Shown: piece by piece, positions 24,803 through 32,988 of the stretch
Position numbering within the stretch: position 1 is the stretch's first letter
Layout: every line of letters begins with the position of its first letter
Assembly: GCF_025567095.1 (NCBI RefSeq)
Contig: NZ_JAOQJH010000012.1
Source of the DNA: Anthropogastromicrobium aceti
Lineage (GTDB): Bacteria; Bacillota; Clostridia; Lachnospirales; Lachnospiraceae
DNA length: 64,000 bases
Strand: one strand, 5' to 3'
The notes under the pieces: model-generated
The model's input: the letters and a program-made list of their open reading frames with translations, nothing else
The model's database searches: none
What the model was told of the DNA's origin: nothing
Translations under genes and position numbers: made by a program

Positions 24803-24921
24803 TTATCTGTGGCAGATCCTAAATAAAATAATTTGGTCAAAGATGATTGATTTAATGCGAGTTGAAAACTTGTATTGTGTGGATTGAAAAGAATTGAAAT
24901 AGTATCAGGAGGAACAAAATC

Positions 24922-26544
24922 ATGGCTAAGGAAATTAAATATGGCGCAGAAGCAAGAGCAGCCTTAGAGGCTGGTGTAAATAAACTGGCAGATACCGTTA
25001 GAGTAACCCTCGGACCGAAAGGAAGAAATGTTGTTCTGGATAAGTCCTACGGTACTCCGTTAATCACAAACGATGGTGTTACTATCGCAAAGGAGATTGA
25101 GCTTGAGGACGCATTCGAGAACATGGGTGCACAGCTTGTTAAGGAAGTTGCAACAAAGACAAATGATGTTGCTGGTGATGGTACCACAACAGCTACCGTA
25201 CTTGCTCAGGCAATGATCAATGAAGGTATGAAGAATCTGGCAGCAGGTGCAAACCCGATCGTTTTAAGAAAAGGTATGAAGAAGGCATCTGACGCAGCAG
25301 TAGAAGAGATCGCAAGAATGAGCCAGCCGATTTCAGGAAAAGCACAGATGGCAAAGGTAGCAGCAATTTCCGCAGCAGATGAGTCTGTAGGTGAGATGGT
25401 TGCAGATGCAATGGAGAAGGTTTCTAAGGATGGTGTTATCACTATCGAGGAGTCCAAGACCATGAAGACAGAGTTGGATCTTGTAGAAGGTATGCAGTTT
25501 GACAGAGGATATGTATCTGCATACATGGCAACTGATATGGAGAAGATGGAAGCAGTTTTAGATAATCCATATATCCTGATTACCGATAAGAAGATTTCCA
25601 ACATTCAGGAGATCCTTCCATTACTGGAGCAGATCGTTCAGGCAGGAGCAAAGCTGTTAATCATCGCTGAGGATATCGAGGGTGAGGCATTGACCACACT
25701 TATTGTAAACAAGTTAAGAGGAACCTTCCAGGTAGTAGGTGTAAAGGCTCCGGGTTATGGTGATCGCAGAAAGGAAATGCTGCAGGATATCGCAATTCTG
25801 ACTGGCGGTACTGTAATTTCTTCTGATCTTGGCTACGAGTTAAAGGATACCACTATTGATATGCTTGGACGTGCAAAGTCTGTAAAGGTTCAGAAAGAGA
25901 ACACAGTTATCGTAGATGGCTGCGGACAGAAGGCAGATATCGAGGCAAGAATTGGTCAGATTAAGGGTCAGCTCGCTGAGACTACATCAGAGTTTGACAA
26001 GGAAAAGCTGCAGGAGCGTCTTGCAAAGTTAGCAGGCGGAGTAGCAGTAATCCGTGTAGGTGCAGCAACTGAGACAGAAATGAAGGAATGCAAGCTGCGT
26101 ATGGAAGATGCATTGAATGCAACAAGAGCAGCTGTAGAAGAGGGTATCGTTGCAGGTGGCGGTACTGCATATATTGAGGCATCCAAGAAGGTTGCCGAGT
26201 TGGTTGCTTCCCTTGAGGGAGATGAGAAGACAGGTGCAAAGATCATCATGAAGGCACTTGAGGCTCCACTGTTCCATATCGCAAGCAACGCAGGTCTTGA
26301 GGGCGCTGTTATCATCAACAATGTCCGTGAGGCAAAAGATGGCGTAGGTTATGATGCTTATAATGAGACTTATGTAGATATGATCGAGGCAGGTATCCTT
26401 GATCCGGCAAAGGTAACAAGAAGCGCACTGCAGAATGCAACAAGCGTAGCTTCTACCTTACTGACAACAGAGTCTGTAGTAGCAAACATTAAAGAAGAAA
26501 CCCCGGCAGCACCAGCAGGCGCAGGCATGGGCGGAATGATGTGA
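24922..26544 (+). CDS. groL: chaperonin GroEL
   Basis: The 540-residue protein folds clients in the GroEL/ES cavity. Family signatures: MAKEIKYGAEARAALEAG, GPKGRNVVLDKSYG, the ATP-site GDGTTTATVLAQ, and the repetitive C-terminal tail GAGMGGMM. It has full family length and no disrupted motif. AGGAGG (24907-24912) precedes the start. Downstream lies a 520-base region with several strong RNA-type folds. Confidence 0.98.
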   Translation: MAKEIKYGAEARAALEAGVNKLADTVRVTLGPKGRNVVLDKSYGTPLITNDGVTIAKEIELEDAFENMGAQLVKEVATKTNDVAGDGTTTATVLAQAMINEGMKNLAAGANPIVLRKGMKKASDAAVEEIARMSQPISGKAQMAKVAAISAADESVGEMVADAMEKVSKDGVITIEESKTMKTELDLVEGMQFDRGYVSAYMATDMEKMEAVLDNPYILITDKKISNIQEILPLLEQIVQAGAKLLIIAEDIEGEALTTLIVNKLRGTFQVVGVKAPGYGDRRKEMLQDIAILTGGTVISSDLGYELKDTTIDMLGRAKSVKVQKENTVIVDGCGQKADIEARIGQIKGQLAETTSEFDKEKLQERLAKLAGGVAVIRVGAATETEMKECKLRMEDALNATRAAVEEGIVAGGGTAYIEASKKVAELVASLEGDEKTGAKIIMKALEAPLFHIASNAGLEGAVIINNVREAKDGVGYDAYNETYVDMIEAGILDPAKVTRSALQNATSVASTLLTTESVVANIKEETPAAPAGAGMGGMM

Positions 26545-26551
26545 TAAAACA

Positions 26552-26622
26552 GCTCATTCTAGCACGCGTTCAGAATAAAACATGCTTGCATGTTTTTTCT
26601 GAAGGTTGTGCTAGAAAGGAGC
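26552..26622 (+). repeat. nested stem-loop capped by G(CUUG)C after groEL (family A)
   Basis: GCTC/GAGC, CTAGCAC/GTGCTAG, TTCAGA/TCTGAA and AAAACATG-CTTG-CATGTTTT form one interrupted stem. The segment CACGCGTTCAGA is shared with the copy at 60932-61014, where the outer arms differ but still pair. Confidence 0.75.
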
Positions 26623-26695
26623 GCCGCCTCATAAGCAAAATAGCTGCGAAGCAGCGAGTAAGCCCGATAGGGCGATTTTGCGCATGAGACAGCGC
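26621..26695 (+). ncRNA. candidate three-way-junction RNA structure downstream of groEL
   Basis: Nested closing stems GCGC/GCGC (26621-26624 with 26692-26695), CTCAT/ATGAG (26628-26632 with 26684-26688) and GCAAAAT/ATTTTGC (26635-26641 with 26675-26681) enclose two hairpins, GCTGC-GAA-GCAGC (26643-26655) and GCCC-GATA-GGGC (26662-26673). The fold was found by eye. Whether it is a separate RNA or part of the groEL 3' region is unknown; I do not recognise an RNA family. Confidence 0.5.
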
Positions 26696-26719
26696 GGGAG
26701 AGCTGGATACCAGATTAGA

Positions 26720-26767
26720 AAAAGGTGGCAACCGTCCATGCTTGCATGAGACGGTTGCCACCTTTTT
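26720..26767 (+). terminator. 16-bp hairpin capped by G(CUUG)C with T tract (family A)
   Basis: AAAGGTGGCAACCGTC (26721-26736) pairs perfectly with GACGGTTGCCACCTTT (26750-26765), and CATG-CTTG-CATG sits at the apex. TTTTT follows. This is a strong intrinsic terminator, probably of groESL or of the RNA structure just upstream. Confidence 0.8.
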
Positions 26768-26785
26768 AATAATCGCCAAGCATGA

Positions 26786-26817
26786 GGATGCAGCGGTTTC
26801 GCGAAGCGAAGCAATCC
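26786..26817 (+). repeat. small stem-loop, family B copy 2
   Basis: GGAT, GC, AGC, GGT, stem TTCGC-GAA-GCGAA, GCA, ATCC. It is preceded by CATGA as in the other copies. The right-hand internal loop is less conserved. Confidence 0.5.
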
Positions 26818-27067
26818 GTAGGTATTATTACAAAGTAGAGAGAAGTGGGAACCGCCAAATCATGAGGAAAACAATCCGCCCAATAGTTTTCGAAAACAGC
26901 GCTTTGCTCTGCAAATCGACAGATTCCGCCCATTCCTTCGGTATCTTTCTACAAAAATTCCTTAAAAAAACAAAAAGTTGAAAAAAGGTCTTTTAAAATC
27001 CATCAAAGTAATATATAATAATTTAAATATCTCCCATGCCACAAGGCGGGATGAAAGGAGAGAAGGT
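26818..27067 (+). other. intergenic region upstream of the DUF6106-like gene
   Basis: No gene is seen. It holds possible degraded copies of the CATGAG-containing repeat (26860-26950: CATGAGGAAAAC...ATCCGCCC, ATTCCGCCC), a GTTTTCGAAAAC palindrome (26886-26897), an A/T-rich stretch that may contain a promoter (TATAAT at 27014-27019), and the ribosome binding site AAAGGAGAGAAGG. Confidence 0.4.
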
Positions 27068-27592
27068 ATGAATAATGATATTTATGCCGAGTGGCTCGTA
27101 AAGCGCAAGAAGTCTCCGCTTACGGTTCCATTTTATATTGGTATCGTTTTGCTGTTTCTGATTGGGTTTTATGTTAGTGTGATTAGTCCGTTTGGATTTG
27201 TCGCTCTGTTAGCCGCTGCTGCAGCAGCTTACTTTGGAAGTGCGCGTCTGCATGTTGAGTATGAATATGTATTTGTCACAAATGAGCTGGCAATTGACCG
27301 TATTCTTTCACAGCGCACACGCAAGCGTATGAAGAAGCTGGACATCCAGAAAATCGAAAAAATGGCTTCCATGAAGTCCCATGAATTCGATTACATCAAA
27401 GGTAACAATCAGGTGAAGGTAGTAGACTTTTCATCAGGAAAGGCTGATGCCAACACCTACGGAATTGCTTACTCTGACGAGAATGGCAAGTTCGTATATG
27501 TTATCGAGCCAAATGATAATCTTCTCAAATGCATGAAGAGTGCCGCGCCGAGAAAGGTGATTATTGAGCAGAATATCACGGCAAAGAACTAA
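27068..27592 (+). CDS. membrane protein of unknown function (DUF6106-like)
   Basis: The 174-residue protein has a short N-terminal cytoplasmic part (MNNDIYAEWLVKRKKSPL), two adjacent hydrophobic segments (about 19-37 and 40-58), and a soluble domain with EYEYVFVTNELAIDRILSQRTRKRMKKLDI and VIEPNDNLLKCMK. From memory this resembles the DUF6106 family of Clostridia, of unknown role. The start at 27068 is set by AAAGGAGAGAAGG; the longer frame from 26978 is unsupported. guaB begins 44 bases later, so they may share a transcript. Confidence 0.7.
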   Translation: MNNDIYAEWLVKRKKSPLTVPFYIGIVLLFLIGFYVSVISPFGFVALLAAAAAAYFGSARLHVEYEYVFVTNELAIDRILSQRTRKRMKKLDIQKIEKMASMKSHEFDYIKGNNQVKVVDFSSGKADANTYGIAYSDENGKFVYVIEPNDNLLKCMKSAAPRKVIIEQNITAKN

Positions 27593-27636
27593 TAACTTAA
27601 ATACATTTTAAAAACAAAGAGAGAGGTATAGTAGAC

Positions 27637-29094
27637 ATGAGTCAGATTATTGGTGATGGCATCACGTTTGATGATGTCCTGTTGGTTCCTCAGTATTCTG
27701 AGGTAACTCCTAACATGATTGATTTAACAACGCATTTAACAAAAAAGATTCAGTTAAATATCCCGATGATGAGTGCTGGTATGGACACTGTTACAGAGCA
27801 TCGTATGGCAATTGCCATTGCGCGTCAGGGTGGTATCGGTATTATCCACAAGAACATGTCTATTGAAGCACAGGCTGAGGAAGTTGATAAGGTAAAGCGT
27901 TCTGAGTATGGCGTTATTACAGATCCGTTCTACCTTTCCCCGGAGCATACTCTCGAGGATGCCAATGCACTGATGGCAAAGTTCCGTATCTCAGGTGTGC
28001 CGATCACTGAGGGCAGAAAGCTTGTCGGCATTATCACAAACCGTGATTTAAAGTTCGAAGAGGATTTCTCCCGTAAAATTCGTGAAGTCATGACAAGCAA
28101 GAATCTTGTAACTGCAAAAGAGGGTGTTACCCTTGCAGAAGCAAAGAAGATTCTGGCTAAGGCAAGAGTAGAGAAGCTTCCAATCGTTGATGATGATTTC
28201 AACTTAAAGGGTCTGATCACCATTAAGGATATTGAGAAGCAGATCAAGTATCCGCTGTCTGCAAAGGACGAGCAGGGACGTCTTCTGTGTGGTGCAGCTG
28301 TCGGTATCACAAAGAATGTTATGGATCGCGTAACAGCTCTCGTAAATGCAAAGGTAGATTGTATCGTAATCGATTCTGCACATGGTCATTCTAAGAACAT
28401 CATCACTACCTTAAAGGAGATCAAGGCAGCTTATCCTGATCTGCAGGTTATCGTTGGTAACGTAGCAACAGGAGAGGCAACAAAGGCACTGATCGAGGCA
28501 GGAGCAGATGCTGTTAAGATTGGTATTGGACCAGGTTCTATTTGTACCACACGTGTGGTTGCTGGTATTGGTGTTCCGCAGGTTTCTGCTGTTATGGACT
28601 GCTATGAGGCTGCAAAGCCATATGGTGTGCCGATCATCGCAGATGGCGGTATCAAGTATTCTGGTGATATGACAAAGGCTTTAGCTGCAGGGGCAAGTGT
28701 CTGCATGATGGGAAGTATGTTTGCAGGCTGTGACGAGGCACCGGGTGAGTTTGAGCTGTATCAGGGAAGAAAGTATAAGGTTTACCGTGGAATGGGTTCC
28801 ATTGCTGCTATGGAGAATGGTTCTAAGGATCGTTACTTCCAGACAGAGGCAAAGAAGCTTGTTCCGGAAGGTGTAGAAGGACGTGTTGCATACAAGGGAA
28901 CAGTAGAAGATACCATCTTCCAGTTAGTTGGTGGTATTCGTTCCGGTATGGGCTACTGTGGTGCAAAGAATATCAAGACACTGCAGGAGACTGGCAAGTT
29001 CGTTAAGATCAGTGCCGCTTCCTTAAAGGAAAGTCATCCGCATGATATTCAGATCACCAAAGAGGCACCAAACTACAGCAGCGTAAGCTTATAA
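27637..29094 (+). CDS. guaB: inosine-5'-monophosphate dehydrogenase
   Basis: GuaB oxidises IMP to XMP, the committed step to GMP. The 485-residue protein starts with GDGITFDDVLLVPQYSEV, has a pair of CBS domains (about 95-205), the phosphate-binding and catalytic loop GIGPGSICTTR with the nucleophile Cys, and the flap region YRGMGSIAAM. It has full length. The ribosome binding site is GAGAGAGG. No purine riboswitch is visible in the 44 bases upstream. Confidence 0.97.
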   Translation: MSQIIGDGITFDDVLLVPQYSEVTPNMIDLTTHLTKKIQLNIPMMSAGMDTVTEHRMAIAIARQGGIGIIHKNMSIEAQAEEVDKVKRSEYGVITDPFYLSPEHTLEDANALMAKFRISGVPITEGRKLVGIITNRDLKFEEDFSRKIREVMTSKNLVTAKEGVTLAEAKKILAKARVEKLPIVDDDFNLKGLITIKDIEKQIKYPLSAKDEQGRLLCGAAVGITKNVMDRVTALVNAKVDCIVIDSAHGHSKNIITTLKEIKAAYPDLQVIVGNVATGEATKALIEAGADAVKIGIGPGSICTTRVVAGIGVPQVSAVMDCYEAAKPYGVPIIADGGIKYSGDMTKALAAGASVCMMGSMFAGCDEAPGEFELYQGRKYKVYRGMGSIAAMENGSKDRYFQTEAKKLVPEGVEGRVAYKGTVEDTIFQLVGGIRSGMGYCGAKNIKTLQETGKFVKISAASLKESHPHDIQITKEAPNYSSVSL

Positions 29095-29107
29095 ACTGAG
29101 TGATACT

Positions 29108-29167
29108 AGGGTCGAAAAGTCACAAGCTGATCATGCTTGCATGAAGAGGCTTGTGACCTTGAGACCT
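29108..29167 (+). repeat. nested stem-loop capped by G(CUUG)C (family A)
   Basis: AGGGTC-GAAAA-GTCACAAGC pairs with GCTTGTGAC-CTTGA-GACCT; the apex is CATG-CTTG-CATG. The layout matches 14538-14588 with different inner stem sequence. Confidence 0.75.
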
Positions 29168-29179
29168 GTTAAAACATGA

Positions 29180-29214
29180 GGATGCAGCGATTTTCAAGGA
29201 AAATCAGCGAATCC
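29180..29214 (+). repeat. small stem-loop, family B copy 3
   Basis: GGAT, GC, AGC, stem GATTTTC-AAG-GAAAATC, AGCGA, ATCC. The AGC/AGCG internal loop is shared with 14602-14638 while the stems differ and remain paired. Confidence 0.7.
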
Positions 29215-29225
29215 GAATGTTTTTA

Positions 29226-29259
29226 GAATTGCGAGAGTTGCGTAGCAACGGAGCAATTC
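29226..29259 (+). repeat. small stem-loop, family C
   Basis: GAATTGC, GAGA, GTTGC-GTA-GCAAC, GGA, GCAATTC. Compare 42580-42613, where the inner stem is ACTG/CAGT. Confidence 0.7.
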
Positions 29260-29297
29260 GTAAGTATCAATTCATAAAAAAAAGAAGAAAACATACA

Positions 29298-29325
29298 CAA
29301 GGCTGCCGTGAAAACGGCGGCCTTG
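29298..29325 (+). terminator. 12-bp GAAA-loop hairpin upstream of the zinc transporter genes
   Basis: CAAGGCTGCCGT pairs with ACGGCGGCCTTG (one G-T pair) around GAAA. No T run follows, so it may be an inefficient terminator of guaB or a leader element. Confidence 0.5.
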
Positions 29326-29340
29326 CTGCGTGTTTGGGGA

Positions 29341-29358
29341 ATTAAATAATTATTTAAT
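29341..29358 (+). promoter_or_regulatory. 18-bp perfect palindrome upstream of the zinc uptake operon
   Basis: ATTAAATAATTATTTAAT is exactly self-complementary and lies 54 bases before the znuA-like start. A metal-responsive repressor of the Fur/Zur type would be expected here, but the sequence does not match the Zur consensus I know, and A/T palindromes arise by chance in such DNA. Confidence 0.35.
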
Positions 29359-29411
29359 CATCGAATTATACTGATGATAAGTATATTAAGTATATATGGA
29401 AGGAAAACAAA

Positions 29412-30440
29412 ATGCGAAAATTAACAGGTAAATGCAAATGGATATTGGCTGTTTTGCTTGTGACAGTATCTATGGCTGCTGGTTGTAATAAAGTAAAAGA
29501 TATAAATGCAGATGTGTCTGATCCATCAGAAGCATCACACAAAATTTCAGTTGTCGCAACGGTATTTCCCTATTATGATTTTGCCAGAGCAATTGGAGGA
29601 GAATATTTGGATGTGACACTGCTGCTGCCGCCTGGACGCGACAGCCACAGTTTTGAACCTACAGCACAGGATCTTCTTACGCTTCAGTCGGCTGATATTT
29701 TTCTTTACAATGGCGGTGAGATGGAAACGTGGGTAGAAGAGGTGTTAGAAGCAGTTCCGCGCAGTCATGGAATCACCTTTCAGGGAATAGAGACAGTAGA
29801 TCTGCTCGAAGAGGCGCATACAAAAAGTATGAAAACAACAGGTCATTCACATGACCACGATGAAGACGAAGACCATAACGAAGAAGAGGAGCATGATCAT
29901 GATGAAGAAGATGAATATGATGAGCATATATGGACTTCACTTGAAAATGCGCAGCTTCTTGTATCAGCTATTGAGGAGATTTTTTGTGAGGCAGATCCTG
30001 AGCACGAGAAACAGTTTCGCGATAATGCAGCGGCTTATCGCGAACAGATTGCAGATGTGCAGTCTGAAATAGAGGAAATTGTAGACAATGCACGTGTGAA
30101 GAAAATTCTATTTGCTGATCGATTCCCATTTTTATATTTTACACAGGAATTTGGTTTGGATTATGATGCTGCATTTGCTGGTTGCGCCGGAGATACGGAG
30201 CCGTCAGCTAGAGTCATAGCATCTTTAATAGAAGAGATACAATCTGAAAATATAAAAGCAATTTATCATGTTGAGATGGGAAATACAAAGACAGCTCAGA
30301 TGATACAGGAAGCAACAGGCGTTGAGATATTAGAACTTCATTCATGCCATACTGTGACTTCAAAGCAGCTGCAGGAAGGTGTGACTTATGTGGAGTTGAT
30401 GAGACAAAATGCAGAAAATTTAAAGAAAGGATTACAGTAA
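29412..30440 (+). CDS. znuA: zinc ABC transporter substrate-binding lipoprotein (ZnuA/AdcA type)
   Basis: The 342-residue protein begins with a lipoprotein signal (LLVTVSMAAGC, Cys about residue 25). It follows the cluster A-I binding protein pattern: VVATVFPYYDFARAIGG, PPGRDSHSFEPTAQDL with a ligand His, and the charged His-rich loop HSHDHDEDEDHNEEEEHDHD (about 144-163) that is typical of zinc rather than manganese binders. DEHIWTSLENA and FADRFPFLYF follow. It should capture Zn(II) outside the membrane for the ABC transporter encoded next. The ribosome binding site is GGAAGGAAAAC. Confidence 0.93.
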   Translation: MRKLTGKCKWILAVLLVTVSMAAGCNKVKDINADVSDPSEASHKISVVATVFPYYDFARAIGGEYLDVTLLLPPGRDSHSFEPTAQDLLTLQSADIFLYNGGEMETWVEEVLEAVPRSHGITFQGIETVDLLEEAHTKSMKTTGHSHDHDEDEDHNEEEEHDHDEEDEYDEHIWTSLENAQLLVSAIEEIFCEADPEHEKQFRDNAAAYREQIADVQSEIEEIVDNARVKKILFADRFPFLYFTQEFGLDYDAAFAGCAGDTEPSARVIASLIEEIQSENIKAIYHVEMGNTKTAQMIQEATGVEILELHSCHTVTSKQLQEGVTYVELMRQNAENLKKGLQ

Positions 30441-30441
30441 A

Positions 30442-31161
30442 ATGCTGTTTGAATGTAAAAAAGTATCATTTGGATACGAAAACCAGCAGGTCATTAAAGA
30501 TCTGTCATTTCAGGTTCAGGAAGGTGAGTATGTTTGTGTGGTAGGAGAAAATGGCTCTGGAAAATCCACATTGATAAAAGGTTTACTAGGTCTGATTCCG
30601 GCAGGAAGCGGTCAGGTAAATTATGGAAAGGAAATTTCAAACCATGTAATTGGATATCTGCCGCAGCAGACAAGCTCACAAAAAGATTTCCCGGCAACTG
30701 TCTGGGAGGTGATTTTATCAGGCTGTCTAAGTACAAGAAAAGGCCGCTTTTTCTATTCAAAAGAAGATAAGGAAAAGGCAAGAAGACAGATGCGTCATCT
30801 TGAACTTGAAAATTTGGCATCAAGATCATTTGGTGAATTATCAGGAGGTCAGCAGCAGCGCGTGCTGATTGCAAGAGCGCTTTGTGCAACGGAAAGTCTT
30901 TTGATTTTAGATGAGCCAGTCACAGGACTTGATCCAACAGTTACGCGTGAATTGTATGAGATTTTGGAAAAGCTTAACAAAAAAGAGCATACGGCTATTG
31001 TTATGGTAACACATGATATTGCAGGAGCACTTCCATATGCAGATAAAGTTCTTCATATTGGTCCGCAAGGCTACTTTTTTGGAACGCGCAGAGAGTACTG
31101 TGCAAGTGAAGAGGGAAAGCGTATGCTTGGAACGGCTTTCAGAGAGGAAGAAGAAAAATGA
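30442..31161 (+). CDS. znuC: zinc ABC transporter ATP-binding protein
   Basis: The 239-residue ATPase has Walker A GENGSGKST, the Q-loop LPQQTSSQ, signature LSGGQQQR, Walker B LLILDEP and the switch His in MVTHDI. Closest in layout to ZnuC/AdcC. It starts two bases after the znuA-like stop and overlaps the permease gene by four bases, so the three genes form one operon. Confidence 0.94.
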   Translation: MLFECKKVSFGYENQQVIKDLSFQVQEGEYVCVVGENGSGKSTLIKGLLGLIPAGSGQVNYGKEISNHVIGYLPQQTSSQKDFPATVWEVILSGCLSTRKGRFFYSKEDKEKARRQMRHLELENLASRSFGELSGGQQQRVLIARALCATESLLILDEPVTGLDPTVTRELYEILEKLNKKEHTAIVMVTHDIAGALPYADKVLHIGPQGYFFGTRREYCASEEGKRMLGTAFREEEEK

Positions 31162-31973
31162 ATCTGATTATTACGATGTTTCAATATCCATTTATTCAAA
31201 GAGCACTGATAGTAGGTGTGCTTGTGTCGCTTTGTGCGGCGCTTCTTGGTGTATGCCTTGTGCTTAAACATTATTCTATGATTGGAGATGGTCTGTCCCA
31301 TGTGTCATTTGGGGCTTTATCAGTTGCAGTTGCATTAGGTGTATCTCCGCTTTGGATTTCTATTCCGATTGTTATTATTGCCTCCTTTTGTCTGCTTAGG
31401 ATTCGTGAGAACGCGCATATGAAAAATGATGCGGCCATTGCCGTAGTATCTTCATCAGCACTTGCAATAGGCATCACGGTCACCGCTTTGACAACTGGTA
31501 TCAACACAGATGTTTCAAGCTACATGTTTGGAAGTATTCTCGTTATGAATGAGCAGGATGTCATGATAAGTATAGTTTTATGTGTTATTGTTTTGGCACT
31601 GTTTATTTTATTTTACAGCCGTATTTTTTCTATTACATTTGATGAGAATTTTTCAAAGGCATCTGGCATTCCTGTTGGCCGTTTTAATGCACTTTTGTCT
31701 GTTCTTACAGCAGTGACGATCACCCTTGGCATGCGAATGATGGGAGCAATGCTGATTTCAAGCCTTATTATTTTTCCAGCACTTATAGCAATGCGTCTTC
31801 AAAGAAGCTTTAGCGGTGTTATTATTGCAGCAGCAATCACAGCAGTAATAGACTTCTTACTTGGCCTAGTGATTTCATTTTTACTTTCCACACCGACTGG
31901 TGCAAGCATTGTGCTTGTAAATCTTTGTGTACTATTGATTGTGACTGCAATACAGAAAATTCGTGGAAAATAA
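31158..31973 (+). CDS. znuB: zinc ABC transporter permease
   Basis: The 271-residue protein is hydrophobic throughout with about eight membrane segments and belongs to the ABC-3 permease family: FIQRALIVGVLVSLCAALLG, LVLKHYSMIGDGLSHVSFGAL, and GRFNALLSVLTAVTITLGMRMMGAMLIS near the coupling region. It completes the ATPase/binding protein set. A strong terminator follows the stop. Confidence 0.94.
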   Translation: MNLIITMFQYPFIQRALIVGVLVSLCAALLGVCLVLKHYSMIGDGLSHVSFGALSVAVALGVSPLWISIPIVIIASFCLLRIRENAHMKNDAAIAVVSSSALAIGITVTALTTGINTDVSSYMFGSILVMNEQDVMISIVLCVIVLALFILFYSRIFSITFDENFSKASGIPVGRFNALLSVLTAVTITLGMRMMGAMLISSLIIFPALIAMRLQRSFSGVIIAAAITAVIDFLLGLVISFLLSTPTGASIVLVNLCVLLIVTAIQKIRGK

Positions 31974-31974
31974 T

Positions 31975-31997
31975 AAAAGGCGCCGAGGCGCCTTTTT
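31975..31997. terminator. bidirectional terminator after the zinc transporter
   Basis: AAAAGGCG/CGCCTTTT around CCGAGG with a T run on the plus strand and the complementary one on the minus strand. It separates the convergent zinc operon and the DUF1540 gene. Confidence 0.85.
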
Positions 31998-32012
31998 CAT
32001 GTGCTTTTATAA

Positions 32013-32333
32013 TTATCTGGCCTGAAACGTTGCACATTCTGTATGATTGCCTGATTGTGTATTCATTCCATTGATTGCCACTGATTCTGCCTGACATAAA
32101 TGGTTTTCATTGTGGATACACTGAACAGCATTGCAGCCAATTTTTAAAGCAGGATTTGGTGTCTGTGTGCTGTTTTTAAAAGAATCGGAAGTTTTTTGGT
32201 CAAAGCTTGCACAGCATGTGCAGCCGCATGAGCAGTCATTCTTTGAGTCTGTATTAACAAGAATTTCTGATTTGCAGCAGCAGTGATCGTCGTTATGCTT
32301 ACATTCTGTAACGGTACAGGTACAATTTGTCAT
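32013..32333 (-). CDS. Cys-rich protein with two DUF1540 domains
   Basis: The 106-residue product starts MTNCTCTVTECKHNDDHCCCKSEI and contains two Cys-rich repeats, CTVTECKHNDDHCC...C and CNAVQCIHNENHLCQAES...C, the DUF1540 pattern. DUF1540 proteins are small, probably metal-binding proteins of Firmicutes, of unknown function. I chose ATG 32333 (minus strand) because AAGGAG lies just upstream; the longer frame to 32405 lacks support. Placement next to zinc uptake genes is suggestive, but convergent orientation argues against an operon. Confidence 0.85.
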   Translation of the reverse strand: MTNCTCTVTECKHNDDHCCCKSEILVNTDSKNDCSCGCTCCASFDQKTSDSFKNSTQTPNPALKIGCNAVQCIHNENHLCQAESVAINGMNTQSGNHTECATFQAR

Positions 32334-32586
32334 AATAGAAATCTCCTTATAAATTTGTGTGAGACTTTCATCTGGATACTGATTACCGAAAAAATGGCAT
32401 TTCAATTCATTCCAAATAAAAGCTTATGGACAGTATCTGCAAAAAAAGAAAAAACATGCGAAAAAAAGAAAAAACAGCTTGCTTTTTTGTGAGCAATATG
32501 ATAAAGTATTTCTGTTGTGATTTTAGAGATGGTCCGCTGTTACTGCGTGTATTATGAACATCCGTATTAGTATAAGGAGGCACACT

Positions 32587-32934
32587 ATGAGTGGCATTAT
32601 TGAAAGCATTGAGAAGGCTCAGTTAAAGGAGCATGTTGATCAGTTTAACGTAGGCGATACCGTAAGAGTATACGCTAAGATCCGCGAGGGTGAGAAGGAA
32701 AGAATCCAGATGTTCGAGGGTACTGTTTTAAAGAGACAGAACGGCGGAATCCGTGAGACCTTCACTGTAAGAAAGTCATCCAACGGTGTTGGTGTAGAGA
32801 AGACCTGGCCGGTACACTCTCCAGCAGTAGAGAGAATCGAAGTTGTACGCAAGGGTAAGGTACGCAGAGCAAAGCTGAACTACTTAAGACAGAGAGTAGG
32901 AAAGAGCGCTAAGGTTAAGGAAATCGTAAAGTAA
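32587..32934 (+). CDS. rplS: 50S ribosomal protein L19
   Basis: L19 lies at the 30S-50S interface. The 115-residue product starts MSGIIESIEKAQLKEHVDQFNVGDTVRVY and contains EGTVLKRQNGGIRETFTVRK and the C-terminal RAKLNYLRQRVGKSAKVKE. ATG 32587 follows AAGGAGG (32574-32580). The 253 bases upstream of it, back to the DUF1540 start, contain A-rich sequence and no recognised leader. The usual trmD neighbour is not here. A terminator follows. Confidence 0.97.
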   Translation: MSGIIESIEKAQLKEHVDQFNVGDTVRVYAKIREGEKERIQMFEGTVLKRQNGGIRETFTVRKSSNGVGVEKTWPVHSPAVERIEVVRKGKVRRAKLNYLRQRVGKSAKVKEIVK

Positions 32935-32948
32935 TAACGAACCTATAC

Positions 32949-32988
32949 AAAGGAGGGGCCTATACAATATGTATGACCTCTCCTTTTT
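32949..32988 (+). terminator. terminator after rplS
   Basis: AAAGGAGGGG pairs with CCTCTCCTTT (10 bp, one G-T) followed by T tract. Confidence 0.85.

Larger units (their letters stand above)
29101..29269 (+). repeat. composite structured repeat containing one member of each of three stem-loop families
   Basis: TGATACT (29101-29107) pairs with AGTATCA (29263-29269), enclosing in order a family A hairpin (29108-29167), a family B hairpin (29180-29214) and a family C hairpin (29226-29259). It begins 6 bases after the guaB stop. No coding frame runs through it. Confidence 0.6.

Noticed and set aside
25206..26321. Antisense ORFs under groEL
   Set aside because: Low-complexity Ser/Ala/Leu translations complementary to groEL codons, without ribosome binding sites.
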